Shown in pieces: positions 1 to 5,485 of a stretch of DNA of 15,444 nucleotides. Source of the DNA: an uncultured Oscillospiraceae bacterium (GTDB lineage Bacteria; Bacillota; Clostridia; Oscillospirales; Acutalibacteraceae); assembly GCA_902461995.1 (NCBI GenBank), contig CABQAA010000012.1, positions 1 through 15,444 of the forward strand. The letters are read 5' to 3'. Below the pieces are notes generated by a model that worked only from the letters and a program-made list of their open reading frames with translations, did no database searches and was not told where the DNA came from. The translations under genes and the position numbers were made by a program. Position 1 is the first letter of the stretch. Every line of letters begins with the position of its first letter.

Positions 1-175
1 CGGTCAGAAAGGTGCCGATGAACAGGCAGATCACCAGGATGACACCGAACCGGACGGGTTTGAACCGGATGGGATCCGGCGGACGCTTGACCCAAATCTT
101 CCGGATGTTGAACGCGATCAGGGGGACGATGGAGAGAACACCCAGCAGAATATAGATAAACAGCGCGGTTTTCAT
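1..175 (-). CDS. Small membrane protein, N-terminal part (function unknown)
   Basis: I do not recognise this gene. The first 58 residues are visible; the rest lies beyond the window edge. It starts at ATG 175-173 behind a clear GAGGAG (185-190) with 9 bases spacing, and that site overlaps the stop codon of the upstream ATPase gene, so the two are translationally linked. The visible protein has a hydrophobic segment at about residues 4-22, a short basic, proline-containing loop (RKIWVKRPPDPIRFKPVR region) and a second hydrophobic segment at about 44-58, suggesting a two- or multi-span inner membrane protein. Because it is the last visible gene of an amino-acid ABC importer operon, a transport-linked or envelope role is possible, but nothing in the residues proves this. 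Confidence 0.7.
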   Translation of the reverse strand, partial: MKTALFIYILLGVLSIVPLIAFNIRKIWVKRPPDPIRFKPVRFGVILVICLFIGTFLT

Positions 176-188
176 GCTCCATCCCTCC

Positions 189-911
189 TCACAGCACTTT
201 GGACAGGAACTCTTTGGTCCGGGCGTGCTGCGGATGGCCGAACAGCTCGCTGGGAGTTCCTTTTTCCGTAATGATACCGCCGTCGATGAAGAAGATGGTA
301 TCCCCCACCTCTCTGGCGAAGCCCATTTCATGGGTGACAACCACCATGGTGGCGTTGTTCTTGGCCAGCTGTTTCATGACCTCGAGTACCTCGCCCACCA
401 TTTCGGGATCCAGCGCGGAAGTCGGTTCGTCAAACAGCAGCACATCCGGATCCATCGCGAGAGCGCGGGCGATCGCCACCCGCTGCTTCTGTCCGCCCGA
501 CAGCCGGCTGGGATATTCCATCGCCTTATCCGCCAGGCCGACTTTGTTTAACAGCTCCATAGCCAGCTCATTGGCCTCGGCCTGCGGCGTTTTTTTTAGC
601 TTGGTCGGCGCCAGGGTGATGTTGCGCATCACGGTCATGTGGGGGAACAGATTGAACTGCTGGAACACCATCCCCACCTTCTGCCGCAGCTTGTCGATCT
701 GCCGCAGATTCTGCATCACCGAGATCCCCTCGATGACGATATCCCCTTTCGTGGGCATCTCGAGAAGGTTGATGCAGCGCAGGAAAGTGGACTTTCCGCC
801 TCCGGACGGCCCGATCACACAGACACACTCGCCCTTGTTCACGTGGGCGTCGATGCCCTTGAGGACTTCGAGCTCACCGAAATACTTGTGCAGATTCTGT
901 ACATCAATCAC
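189..911 (-). CDS. Polar amino acid ABC transporter, ATP-binding protein (GlnQ/HisP type)
   Basis: Cytoplasmic ATPase that powers an amino-acid importer. All ABC motifs are present in its 240 residues: Walker A GPSGGGKST (34-42), Q-loop Q84 in VFQQFNLF, signature LSGGQKQR (137-144), Walker B VLLFDE (157-162) with D-loop SALD, and switch histidine H194 in VVTHEM. The length and the FNLFPHMTV segment are typical of the GlnQ/HisP (PAAT) family; the exact amino acid cannot be read from the ATPase. The start is GTG at 911-909 and overlaps the permease stop codon by 8 bases, which indicates translational coupling; there is only a loose purine-rich site upstream. The next gene, a small membrane protein, has its ribosome binding site on this gene's stop codon. 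Family call is very secure. Confidence 0.96.
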   Translation of the reverse strand: MIDVQNLHKYFGELEVLKGIDAHVNKGECVCVIGPSGGGKSTFLRCINLLEMPTKGDIVIEGISVMQNLRQIDKLRQKVGMVFQQFNLFPHMTVMRNITLAPTKLKKTPQAEANELAMELLNKVGLADKAMEYPSRLSGGQKQRVAIARALAMDPDVLLFDEPTSALDPEMVGEVLEVMKQLAKNNATMVVVTHEMGFAREVGDTIFFIDGGIITEKGTPSELFGHPQHARTKEFLSKVL

Positions 912-1671
912 TTCTACGCATCCGCCTTTCCAGGGTATTCAGTCCGGTGGAGAGCACGGTCGTCATCAGAAAATAGATATACGCCGCGCAGAGCAGGGGC
1001 ACGATGTAATTGTAGGTCACGCTGCCCACCGACTGGGCGCCTTTGGTCAGGTCGGCGATGCCGATATAGCCCGCGACCGAGGTTTCTTTGAGCAGGACGA
1101 TGAATTCGTTGCCGAGGGCCGGCAGCACGTTTTTCACCGCCTGGGGAATGACGATATGGATCATCGTCGCCCCGCCCGACAGGCCGAGCGACCGGCCGGC
1201 TTCGGTCTGCCCTTTGTCCACGGCCATGATGCCCGCGCGGATGATCTCCGCGACGTAGGCGCTCGAGTTGATGCCGAACGCGATGGACGCGATGACGACA
1301 TCGGACACGCCGCTGAAGAAGGGCAGTTTGTTGAGCACACGGAGATAGAGGATGAAATAGATGACCATCAGCTGCACGACGGCCGGGGTTCCGCGTATGA
1401 CCGATATGTACCCATTGGCAAAGCCGGCCACCATTTTGCGGATCCAGACGATCACCGGGTTGCCGGTGAGATTATCCACGTCCTGCAGCTTCGCGATGGC
1501 CAGCAACAGGCCGAGCAGCACGCCGATGACGGCCGCGATCGCGGTCAGTTCCAGGGATTTGCCCAGGCCCCGGAGCAGCTGCTTATACTGATCCTCCTGG
1601 ATCAGCGTCACATAAATGGCGTTGGAAAACGAATTCGCCAAATTTTCAAACCAGTTTATGACAGCCCCCAA
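904..1671 (-). CDS. Polar amino acid ABC transporter, permease protein (HisM/GlnP family)
   Basis: Inner-membrane subunit of the importer, 255 residues. It shows the PAAT permease hallmarks: a first long hydrophobic segment (about 40-61), the RGTP motif (93-96), further spans at about 97-112, 124-141, 187-206 and 224-244, and an EAA loop that docks on the ATPase (E142-AGIMAVDKGQTEAGRSLG, to about 178). A single permease gene is present, so the transporter probably uses a homodimer. The start is TTG at 1671-1669: no ATG lies near, and an AAAGGAGGG site (1678-1686) sits 6-7 bases upstream, deciding the start. It follows the binding-protein gene after an 83-base gap holding two hairpins, and overlaps the ATPase gene by 8 bases. 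Confidence 0.94.
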   Translation of the reverse strand: MGAVINWFENLANSFSNAIYVTLIQEDQYKQLLRGLGKSLELTAIAAVIGVLLGLLLAIAKLQDVDNLTGNPVIVWIRKMVAGFANGYISVIRGTPAVVQLMVIYFILYLRVLNKLPFFSGVSDVVIASIAFGINSSAYVAEIIRAGIMAVDKGQTEAGRSLGLSGGATMIHIVIPQAVKNVLPALGNEFIVLLKETSVAGYIGIADLTKGAQSVGSVTYNYIVPLLCAAYIYFLMTTVLSTGLNTLERRMRRSD

Positions 1672-1677
1672 GACCGT

Positions 1678-1686
1678 CCCTCCTTT
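1678..1686 (-). promoter_or_regulatory. Strong ribosome binding site that fixes the TTG start of the permease gene
   Basis: On the minus strand the bases read AAAGGAGGG, followed after 6 bases by TTG at 1671-1669. The near-perfect Shine-Dalgarno may compensate for the weak start codon. It lies just beyond the tandem hairpins, so the permease gene can be translated independently of the binding-protein gene. Confidence 0.75.
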
Positions 1687-1694
1687 ATCTCCTG

Positions 1695-1709
1695 CCCCGC
1701 AAGACGGGG
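1695..1709 (-). other. Short hairpin, second of a tandem pair in the transporter operon
   Basis: CCCCG and CGGGG arms (1695-1699 and 1705-1709) with a 5-base loop. It directly abuts the larger hairpin at 1710-1741 and precedes the permease ribosome binding site. There is no T-run behind it, so on its own it is more likely an RNA-stability or structural element than a terminator. Confidence 0.45.
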
Positions 1710-1741
1710 AAAAGCCGGCCGTTGGGATACAGCCGGCTTTT
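1710..1741 (-). terminator. Intra-operon attenuator or mRNA-stabilising hairpin after the binding-protein gene
   Basis: A perfect 10-bp inverted repeat: arms 1710-1719 and 1732-1741 (AAAAGCCGGC and GCCGGCTTTT) around a 12-base loop, starting 13 bases after the stop codon of the binding-protein gene. On the minus strand the 3' arm ends in TTTT and then CCCC, so it would be a weak, leaky terminator. In ABC importer operons such hairpins are known to keep the binding-protein transcript more abundant than the permease/ATPase transcript; that role here is inferred from position. Confidence 0.65.
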
Positions 1742-1754
1742 CGCAGTCAGGTCT

Positions 1755-2567
1755 TTATTTGCTCGGGATGTATTTTTCGACGATCTTGTCGAAGGTGCCG
1801 TCGGCTTTGATGTCCTTGAGAGCCTGGTTGATCGCGTCGAGAAGTTCCTTGTTGCCCTTCTTGACGGCCAGCGCATACTCTTCTTCTTCAAACAGGCCCT
1901 CGAGCAGCTTGACGGCATCGCCATGCTGATCTTTGTACGCCATGGCCGGGTTTTTGTCGATGATGACGGCGTCGATCTGGCCGTTCACCAGCGCCTCGAC
2001 GGCGAGGGAACCGTTATTGTACTGGGTGACGTTGGCGGCCTCAGTCACTTCTTCGGCCTTGTCTTTCCCCGTGGTACCGGTCTGGACGCCGATCTTCTTG
2101 CCCTTGAGGTCGTCCAGGGTGGCGATGGTGCTGTCCGCCTTCAGGATGACGGTCTGGGTGGCGTTGAAATACTTATCCGAAAAATCGCAGGTCTCTTCCC
2201 GATCCGGCTTGATGGTGAAGCCGGCCGCGATGACGTCAATCTTGCCGAAGGACTGGGTCAGGGATTCAAACGCCATATCCTCGATCTCGAATTTGAGGCC
2301 CAGCTTGTCAGCGACGACCTTCATAATGTCCACGTCGATGCCGGCAAACCCGGTGCCTTCTTTGTATTCAAAGGGCGGGAATTCCGCGTTCGTACCCATG
2401 ACCAGGGTACCTTCCTTAACGAGGTTCAGCTTGGCCGCGGCCGCGGAACTGGTGTTCGACGCGGGAGTGGACGAACCGGAACCGGTATCTCCGCCGCAGG
2501 CGGCCAGGGACAGCGCCATCACGGCCGCCGCCACACCCGCCGCGATGATTCTCATGCTCTTCTTCAC
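1755..2567 (-). CDS. Polar amino acid ABC transporter, substrate-binding lipoprotein
   Basis: Extracytoplasmic lipid-anchored receptor of the importer. With the GTG start at 2567 it has 270 residues: a signal peptide MKKSMRIIAAG..., lipobox LAAC with Cys24, a flexible Gly/Ser/Thr/Ala linker (25-46), and an SBP_bac_3 domain from about 54 to 268. Family features include GTNAEFPPFEY (58-68), GIDVDIM (77-82), the GKIDVIAAG...R123 segment (that arginine normally holds the ligand carboxylate), CDFSDKYF, and GQIDAVIID with D204 (normally amino-group contact). An in-frame ATG at 2585 exists, but the GGAGGAG ribosome binding site (2573-2579) lies inside that extension and 5 bases before the GTG, and the signal peptide is then standard. 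The substrate is a polar amino acid; which one cannot be told. Expression from the promoter at 2619-2647. Confidence 0.93.
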   Translation of the reverse strand: MKKSMRIIAAGVAAAVMALSLAACGGDTGSGSSTPASNTSSAAAAKLNLVKEGTLVMGTNAEFPPFEYKEGTGFAGIDVDIMKVVADKLGLKFEIEDMAFESLTQSFGKIDVIAAGFTIKPDREETCDFSDKYFNATQTVILKADSTIATLDDLKGKKIGVQTGTTGKDKAEEVTEAANVTQYNNGSLAVEALVNGQIDAVIIDKNPAMAYKDQHGDAVKLLEGLFEEEEYALAVKKGNKELLDAINQALKDIKADGTFDKIVEKYIPSK

Positions 2568-2572
2568 ATTGA

Positions 2573-2579
2573 CTCCTCC
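2573..2579 (-). promoter_or_regulatory. Ribosome binding site that decides the GTG start of the binding-protein gene
   Basis: GGAGGAG on the minus strand, 5 bases before GTG 2567-2565. It argues against the upstream in-frame ATG at 2585, whose codons 3-4 (Gly-Gly) are made from this site. Confidence 0.75.
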
Positions 2580-2592
2580 AGCCATACAAAAT

Positions 2593-2607
2593 AGGGTCTC
2601 TCACCCT
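2593..2607 (-). other. Small leader hairpin of the transporter operon
   Basis: Five-bp arms AGGGT and ACCCT (2593-2597, 2603-2607) around a 5-base loop, within the roughly 45-base leader between the promoter and the binding-protein ribosome binding site. It is short and may be a 5' stability element; I see no riboswitch-like structure beyond it. Confidence 0.3.
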
Positions 2608-2618
2608 GTATCTTCGTT

Positions 2619-2647
2619 ATTATATCGAATAACAGTGGGAAAATCAA
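2619..2647 (-). promoter_or_regulatory. Sigma-A type promoter of the amino-acid ABC importer operon
   Basis: Minus strand: -35 TTGATT (2642-2647), a 17-base spacer, and a perfect -10 TATAAT (2619-2624). The flanks are AT-rich in an otherwise GC-rich window. The predicted transcript start near 2612 gives a leader of about 45 bases. This separates the transporter operon from the lysA-MGMT-lipoprotein genes upstream. Confidence 0.75.
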
Positions 2648-2693
2648 GAGAAATCGGGATTTTTGCAGGAAAGTGATCCGAATCATGCAGATG

Positions 2694-3200
2694 TCAGGGA
2701 AGACGCGGCAGCGTCAGGGTCATCACCTGCCGGGCGAGGACAAGCTGCTCGTCGCTTTTGCCCGGAAATCCGACCACAATCCCCAGCATATAGGGTTCGC
2801 GGTAAACCACGAGAGTCGAGGCTTCCGCGCTCCAATATCCGGCATCGCCGAGATTCGGCGCCTCGGTTAGGTCGGTGTAGCCCTGCTTCATCTCATCGAA
2901 TTCCGCTCTCGTCGCATCCGCGACCATCACGTCGATATAATGCGCCCCGTCCTCCGTGGTGAAACGGATCATGGACGCGTCCACATGATAGACCTCCGGA
3001 CCCGTGACCGTTTCCCCCACCGCTCCGGACACCTCCTCCTCCGTCAGCAGCGTGGCGATATCCAGGCTCACAAAGGTGGGTTCGGTGATATCCGGCAGGC
3101 TGACCGTTTCACTCGACGAAGGCTCGGGTTCGCTTTTGCAGGCTGTGAAAAACAGCAGCGCCGCGAGCAGGGCGGGGAAAAGCCGATAGATCCGTTTCAT
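2694..3200 (-). CDS. Small putative lipoprotein of unknown function
   Basis: I do not recognise a specific family. From ATG 3200 the protein has 168 residues: a basic, hydrophobic signal peptide (1-20) ending in a lipobox-like FTAC with Cys21, a short Ser/Pro/Glu-rich linker (22-45), and a compact domain (about 46-168). The domain opens with IATLLTEEEVSGAVG and contains an alternating beta-strand pattern and YWSAEASTLVVYREPYMLGIVVGF. The layout loosely resembles DUF3558-type secreted lipoproteins, but that is only a resemblance. The in-frame ATG at 3239 is rejected because AAGGAG with 8-base spacing precedes ATG 3200 and only then is the signal peptide N-terminal. It follows the MGMT-like gene by 26 bases, probably in the same transcript, and has no obvious terminator after it. 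Confidence 0.8.
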   Translation of the reverse strand: MKRIYRLFPALLAALLFFTACKSEPEPSSSETVSLPDITEPTFVSLDIATLLTEEEVSGAVGETVTGPEVYHVDASMIRFTTEDGAHYIDVMVADATRAEFDEMKQGYTDLTEAPNLGDAGYWSAEASTLVVYREPYMLGIVVGFPGKSDEQLVLARQVMTLTLPRLP

Positions 3201-3226
3201 CCTTCCTTCTCCTTTGTCCGATCGAT

Positions 3227-3532
3227 TCAGGGTTTCCATTGGTGACGCTTCAAATCGACACAGCCGTTGTCACGGAATGCGACTCCTTCCAGCTCGAGCA
3301 AGTGCCGCTGTTCCGGCCATCCCGGGACCGTCCGCCCTTGGCTGTTGACCACCCGGTGGCAAGGAATCGCCGAAGCAGCCGGGGCCAGACGCATGGCGCG
3401 TCCCACCTGGCGGGCCCACCGCGGAGCATGGAGCATCCAGGCAAGCTGTCCATAAGTGGCGACAAAACCCGACGGAATACGCGCGGCAAGGCGGTATACG
3501 GCCTCATAAAAAGCCGTCATCTCCTCATTCAT
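3227..3532 (-). CDS. MGMT/alkyltransferase-like DNA repair protein (short, active-site Cys kept)
   Basis: A 101-residue stand-alone O6-alkylguanine-DNA alkyltransferase C-terminal-like domain. Seen: a winged-helix region with Y27 in VATYGQLA, the arginine-finger region ARQVGRAM (R41), the nucleophile motif PCHRV with Cys58 (57-61), and the GW...LLELEG segment (E82). Full MGMTs carry an extra N-terminal domain; this one lacks it, as alkyltransferase-like (ATL) proteins do. ATLs, however, usually have Trp in place of Cys, so this protein is a mixed case. The position that is normally the Asn hinge, 8 residues before Cys58, is Ala50. It may repair or flag O6-alkylguanine. The start ATG 3532 overlaps the lysA stop by 8 bases (ATGAATGA), implying translational coupling; a second ATG at 3520 has GAGGAG directly against it, too close to serve as its ribosome binding site. 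Confidence 0.85.
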   Translation of the reverse strand: MNEEMTAFYEAVYRLAARIPSGFVATYGQLAWMLHAPRWARQVGRAMRLAPAASAIPCHRVVNSQGRTVPGWPEQRHLLELEGVAFRDNGCVDLKRHQWKP

Positions 3533-4823
3533 CGCGGTCAATGAGATCTTCGTAGGTTTCAGCCCGGACAACGACACGGGCCTCTCCGTCCTTGGTCATC
3601 ACGACGGCGGGACGGGGCAGGCGATTGTAATTCGAGGCCATGGAATAGTTGTACGCCCCCGTGGCCAGAACCGCGAGGATATCCCCTGGTTCACAGGCCT
3701 GCAGAGGGGCATTTTCCTGCAGCAGATCGCCGCTTTCGCAGCAGCGGCCCGCGATGGTCACCGTCCTGTCCGCCGGAGCGGCCGCGCGGTTGGCAATCAG
3801 CGCGGTATAGGGGGCCTGGTACAGGATATAACGGGGATTGTCCGTCATGCCGCCGTCCACGCTCACATAAGTACGCACACCGGGAATTTCCTTGACATGG
3901 CCGACGGTATAGAGGGTGACGCCGGCATCCGCGACGACCGAACGCCCCGGTTCGATAACCAGGAACGGACAAGGAAAATCGAGCGCGGCAGCCTTTCGCT
4001 CCACCGCCTCCGCCGCCCGGCGCACAACCGCCTCCCGGGACTTGGGTTGGTCGTCCGGCATATACATGGCCCCGAACCCGCCGCCGAGATTCAGCTCCCC
4101 GACCGTCACACCGGTGGTCTCGCGGACCTGCCGCATAAAGGACAGCATCAGATCGGCCGCCTGAACGAACGGTTCATCATCGAAAATCTGGGAGCCGATG
4201 TGACAGTGAAAGCCCATGAGCGTAATGCCATTCAACTTTACAGCCTCAGCCGCGCCACGCAGAGCTTCGCCGTTTTCCAGCGTGAAGCCGAACTTGGAGT
4301 CGATCTGTCCCGTCCGGATAAAGCTGTGGGTGTGGGCCTCCACTCCGGGGGTGATCCGCAGATACACCGCCGCGTTTTTGCCCATCGCCTCCGCTATGAC
4401 CGACAGCCGCCGCAGTTCGGCGGGGTTGTCCACCACGATCCGGCCCACACCCGCTTCGAGCGCCATGCGCAGCTCGGTATCGGATTTGTTATTTCCGTGG
4501 AAATACAAACGGTCGGCCGGGAATCCGGCCTGCAGCGCGGTGTAAAGCTCTCCGCCGGACACGACGTCGGCTCCGCAGCCCTCCTCGTTTACCAGGCGGT
4601 ACAGCGCCTTGAAGCTGCACGCCTTGCTGGCGTAGGCCACCCGGCCGCCGTTTGCGGCATACCTGTCCATCGCCGTTTTGAATTCCCGCAGAGCTTCACG
4701 GATGGCCGGTTCGTCCATCACATAAAGCGGCGTGCCGAATGTCTGCGCCAGGGAGACCGCATCGCAGCCGCCGACGGTCAGATGCCCTTGTGCGTTGACA
4801 TCCAGGCAATCCGATACAAACAT
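3525..4823 (-). CDS. lysA: Diaminopimelate decarboxylase
   Basis: PLP enzyme (alanine-racemase fold) that decarboxylates meso-diaminopimelate to L-lysine, the last step of lysine synthesis. In the 432 residues: PLP lysine K67 in VAYASKA, HIGSQ (208-212), the phosphate-binding GGGFG (247-251), EPGRS (291-295), the dimer-interface CESGD motif (362-366, substrate-binding Cys/Glu) and the YNYSMASNYN motif (391-400). Length is normal. Start: ATG 4823, with AAAGGA (4832-4837) 8 bases upstream; the ATG at 4832 is overlapped by that site and is less likely. It follows engB after 60 bases that hold a candidate promoter and overlaps the MGMT-like gene by 8 bases. No lysine riboswitch is visible in the short leader. 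Confidence 0.96.
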   Translation of the reverse strand: MFVSDCLDVNAQGHLTVGGCDAVSLAQTFGTPLYVMDEPAIREALREFKTAMDRYAANGGRVAYASKACSFKALYRLVNEEGCGADVVSGGELYTALQAGFPADRLYFHGNNKSDTELRMALEAGVGRIVVDNPAELRRLSVIAEAMGKNAAVYLRITPGVEAHTHSFIRTGQIDSKFGFTLENGEALRGAAEAVKLNGITLMGFHCHIGSQIFDDEPFVQAADLMLSFMRQVRETTGVTVGELNLGGGFGAMYMPDDQPKSREAVVRRAAEAVERKAAALDFPCPFLVIEPGRSVVADAGVTLYTVGHVKEIPGVRTYVSVDGGMTDNPRYILYQAPYTALIANRAAAPADRTVTIAGRCCESGDLLQENAPLQACEPGDILAVLATGAYNYSMASNYNRLPRPAVVMTKDGEARVVVRAETYEDLIDRDE

Positions 4824-4857
4824 GCGTGTCATCCTTTCTTTGAAACGTTCAGATTTT

Positions 4858-4887
4858 CTTATCCGCTGTACGGACCACTGCTGTCAG
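4858..4887 (-). promoter_or_regulatory. Candidate promoter for lysA
   Basis: Minus strand: CTGACA (4882-4887, overlapping the engB stop codon), an 18-base spacer and GATAAG (4858-4863). The -35 matches 5 of 6 consensus bases, the -10 only 4 of 6. The position, within the 60-base engB-lysA gap, is sensible, but read-through from engB is equally possible. Confidence 0.35.
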
Positions 4888-5465
4888 GCGGTCACGTCTT
4901 CGAGAATGGTGCGCAGTTCTTCGGCACCTTCTCCTGTCACAGATGAAAAGGGAATCCATTTGACGCCTTCATAATCCGCCCATTCCTGCTCAAAAGCCGC
5001 GAGACGGGCCGCCCGTTCGGATTTGTTCAGCTTGTCCGCTTTGGTCAGGGCGATCAGGAAGGGAATCCCCTCCTGCACGTAAAACTCGATCATCGCCCGG
5101 TCGTCCGCAGACGGATCGTGCCGGATATCCACCAACTGCACCACCAGCCGCAGATCCCGGTCATCCTCAAAGTACTGCCGGATGACGGCGCTCCATTTTT
5201 TCTTTTCCGCGTCGGACACCTTGGCGTAGCCATATCCCGGCAGATCCACCAGCCGGACTGTATCGAGGCGAAAAAAATTGATGGTCGCGGTCTTTCCCGG
5301 CGTCGCACTGGTGCGGGCCAGGGATTTCCGGGACAGGAGGCGGTTGATCAAAGACGATTTTCCGACATTGGAACGCCCGGAAAACACGACTTCCGGCAAG
5401 GTGGACAAAAACAGCTGGCTGCCGTTCCCCACCGAAGTTTCAAAAACCGCGGATGTCCATTTCAT
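4884..5465 (-). CDS. engB: Ribosome biogenesis GTP-binding protein EngB/YsxC
   Basis: Essential-type GTPase that acts in late assembly of the 50S ribosomal subunit. The 193 residues contain G1 GRSNVGKSS (30-38), the G2 region TSATPGKT (52-59), G3 DLPGYGYA (74-81), G4 TKAD (141-144) and G5 SSVTGEG (174-180). The F/L residue pattern before G1 (EVVFSGRSNVGKS) is diagnostic of EngB. Start ATG 5465 is preceded by AGGAGG (5474-5479) with 8-base spacing; an upstream in-frame start near 5489 overlaps lon and is not favoured. It follows lon by 20 bases, the arrangement lon-ysxC known from Bacillus and many clostridia, so it is very probably co-transcribed with lon. Confidence 0.96.
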   Translation of the reverse strand: MKWTSAVFETSVGNGSQLFLSTLPEVVFSGRSNVGKSSLINRLLSRKSLARTSATPGKTATINFFRLDTVRLVDLPGYGYAKVSDAEKKKWSAVIRQYFEDDRDLRLVVQLVDIRHDPSADDRAMIEFYVQEGIPFLIALTKADKLNKSERAARLAAFEQEWADYEGVKWIPFSSVTGEGAEELRTILEDVTA

Positions 5466-5485
5466 CGGCTGTTCCTCCTGTCCTC

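Noticed and set aside
199..1929. A 576-codon plus-strand open frame across the ABC transporter genes
   Set aside because: It runs antisense over the ATPase, the permease and part of the binding-protein gene, without recognisable domains or a credible ribosome binding site.
4824..4883. Lysine riboswitch before lysA
   Set aside because: The gap is only 60 bases, far too short for the roughly 170-base lysine aptamer, and no matching stems are visible.
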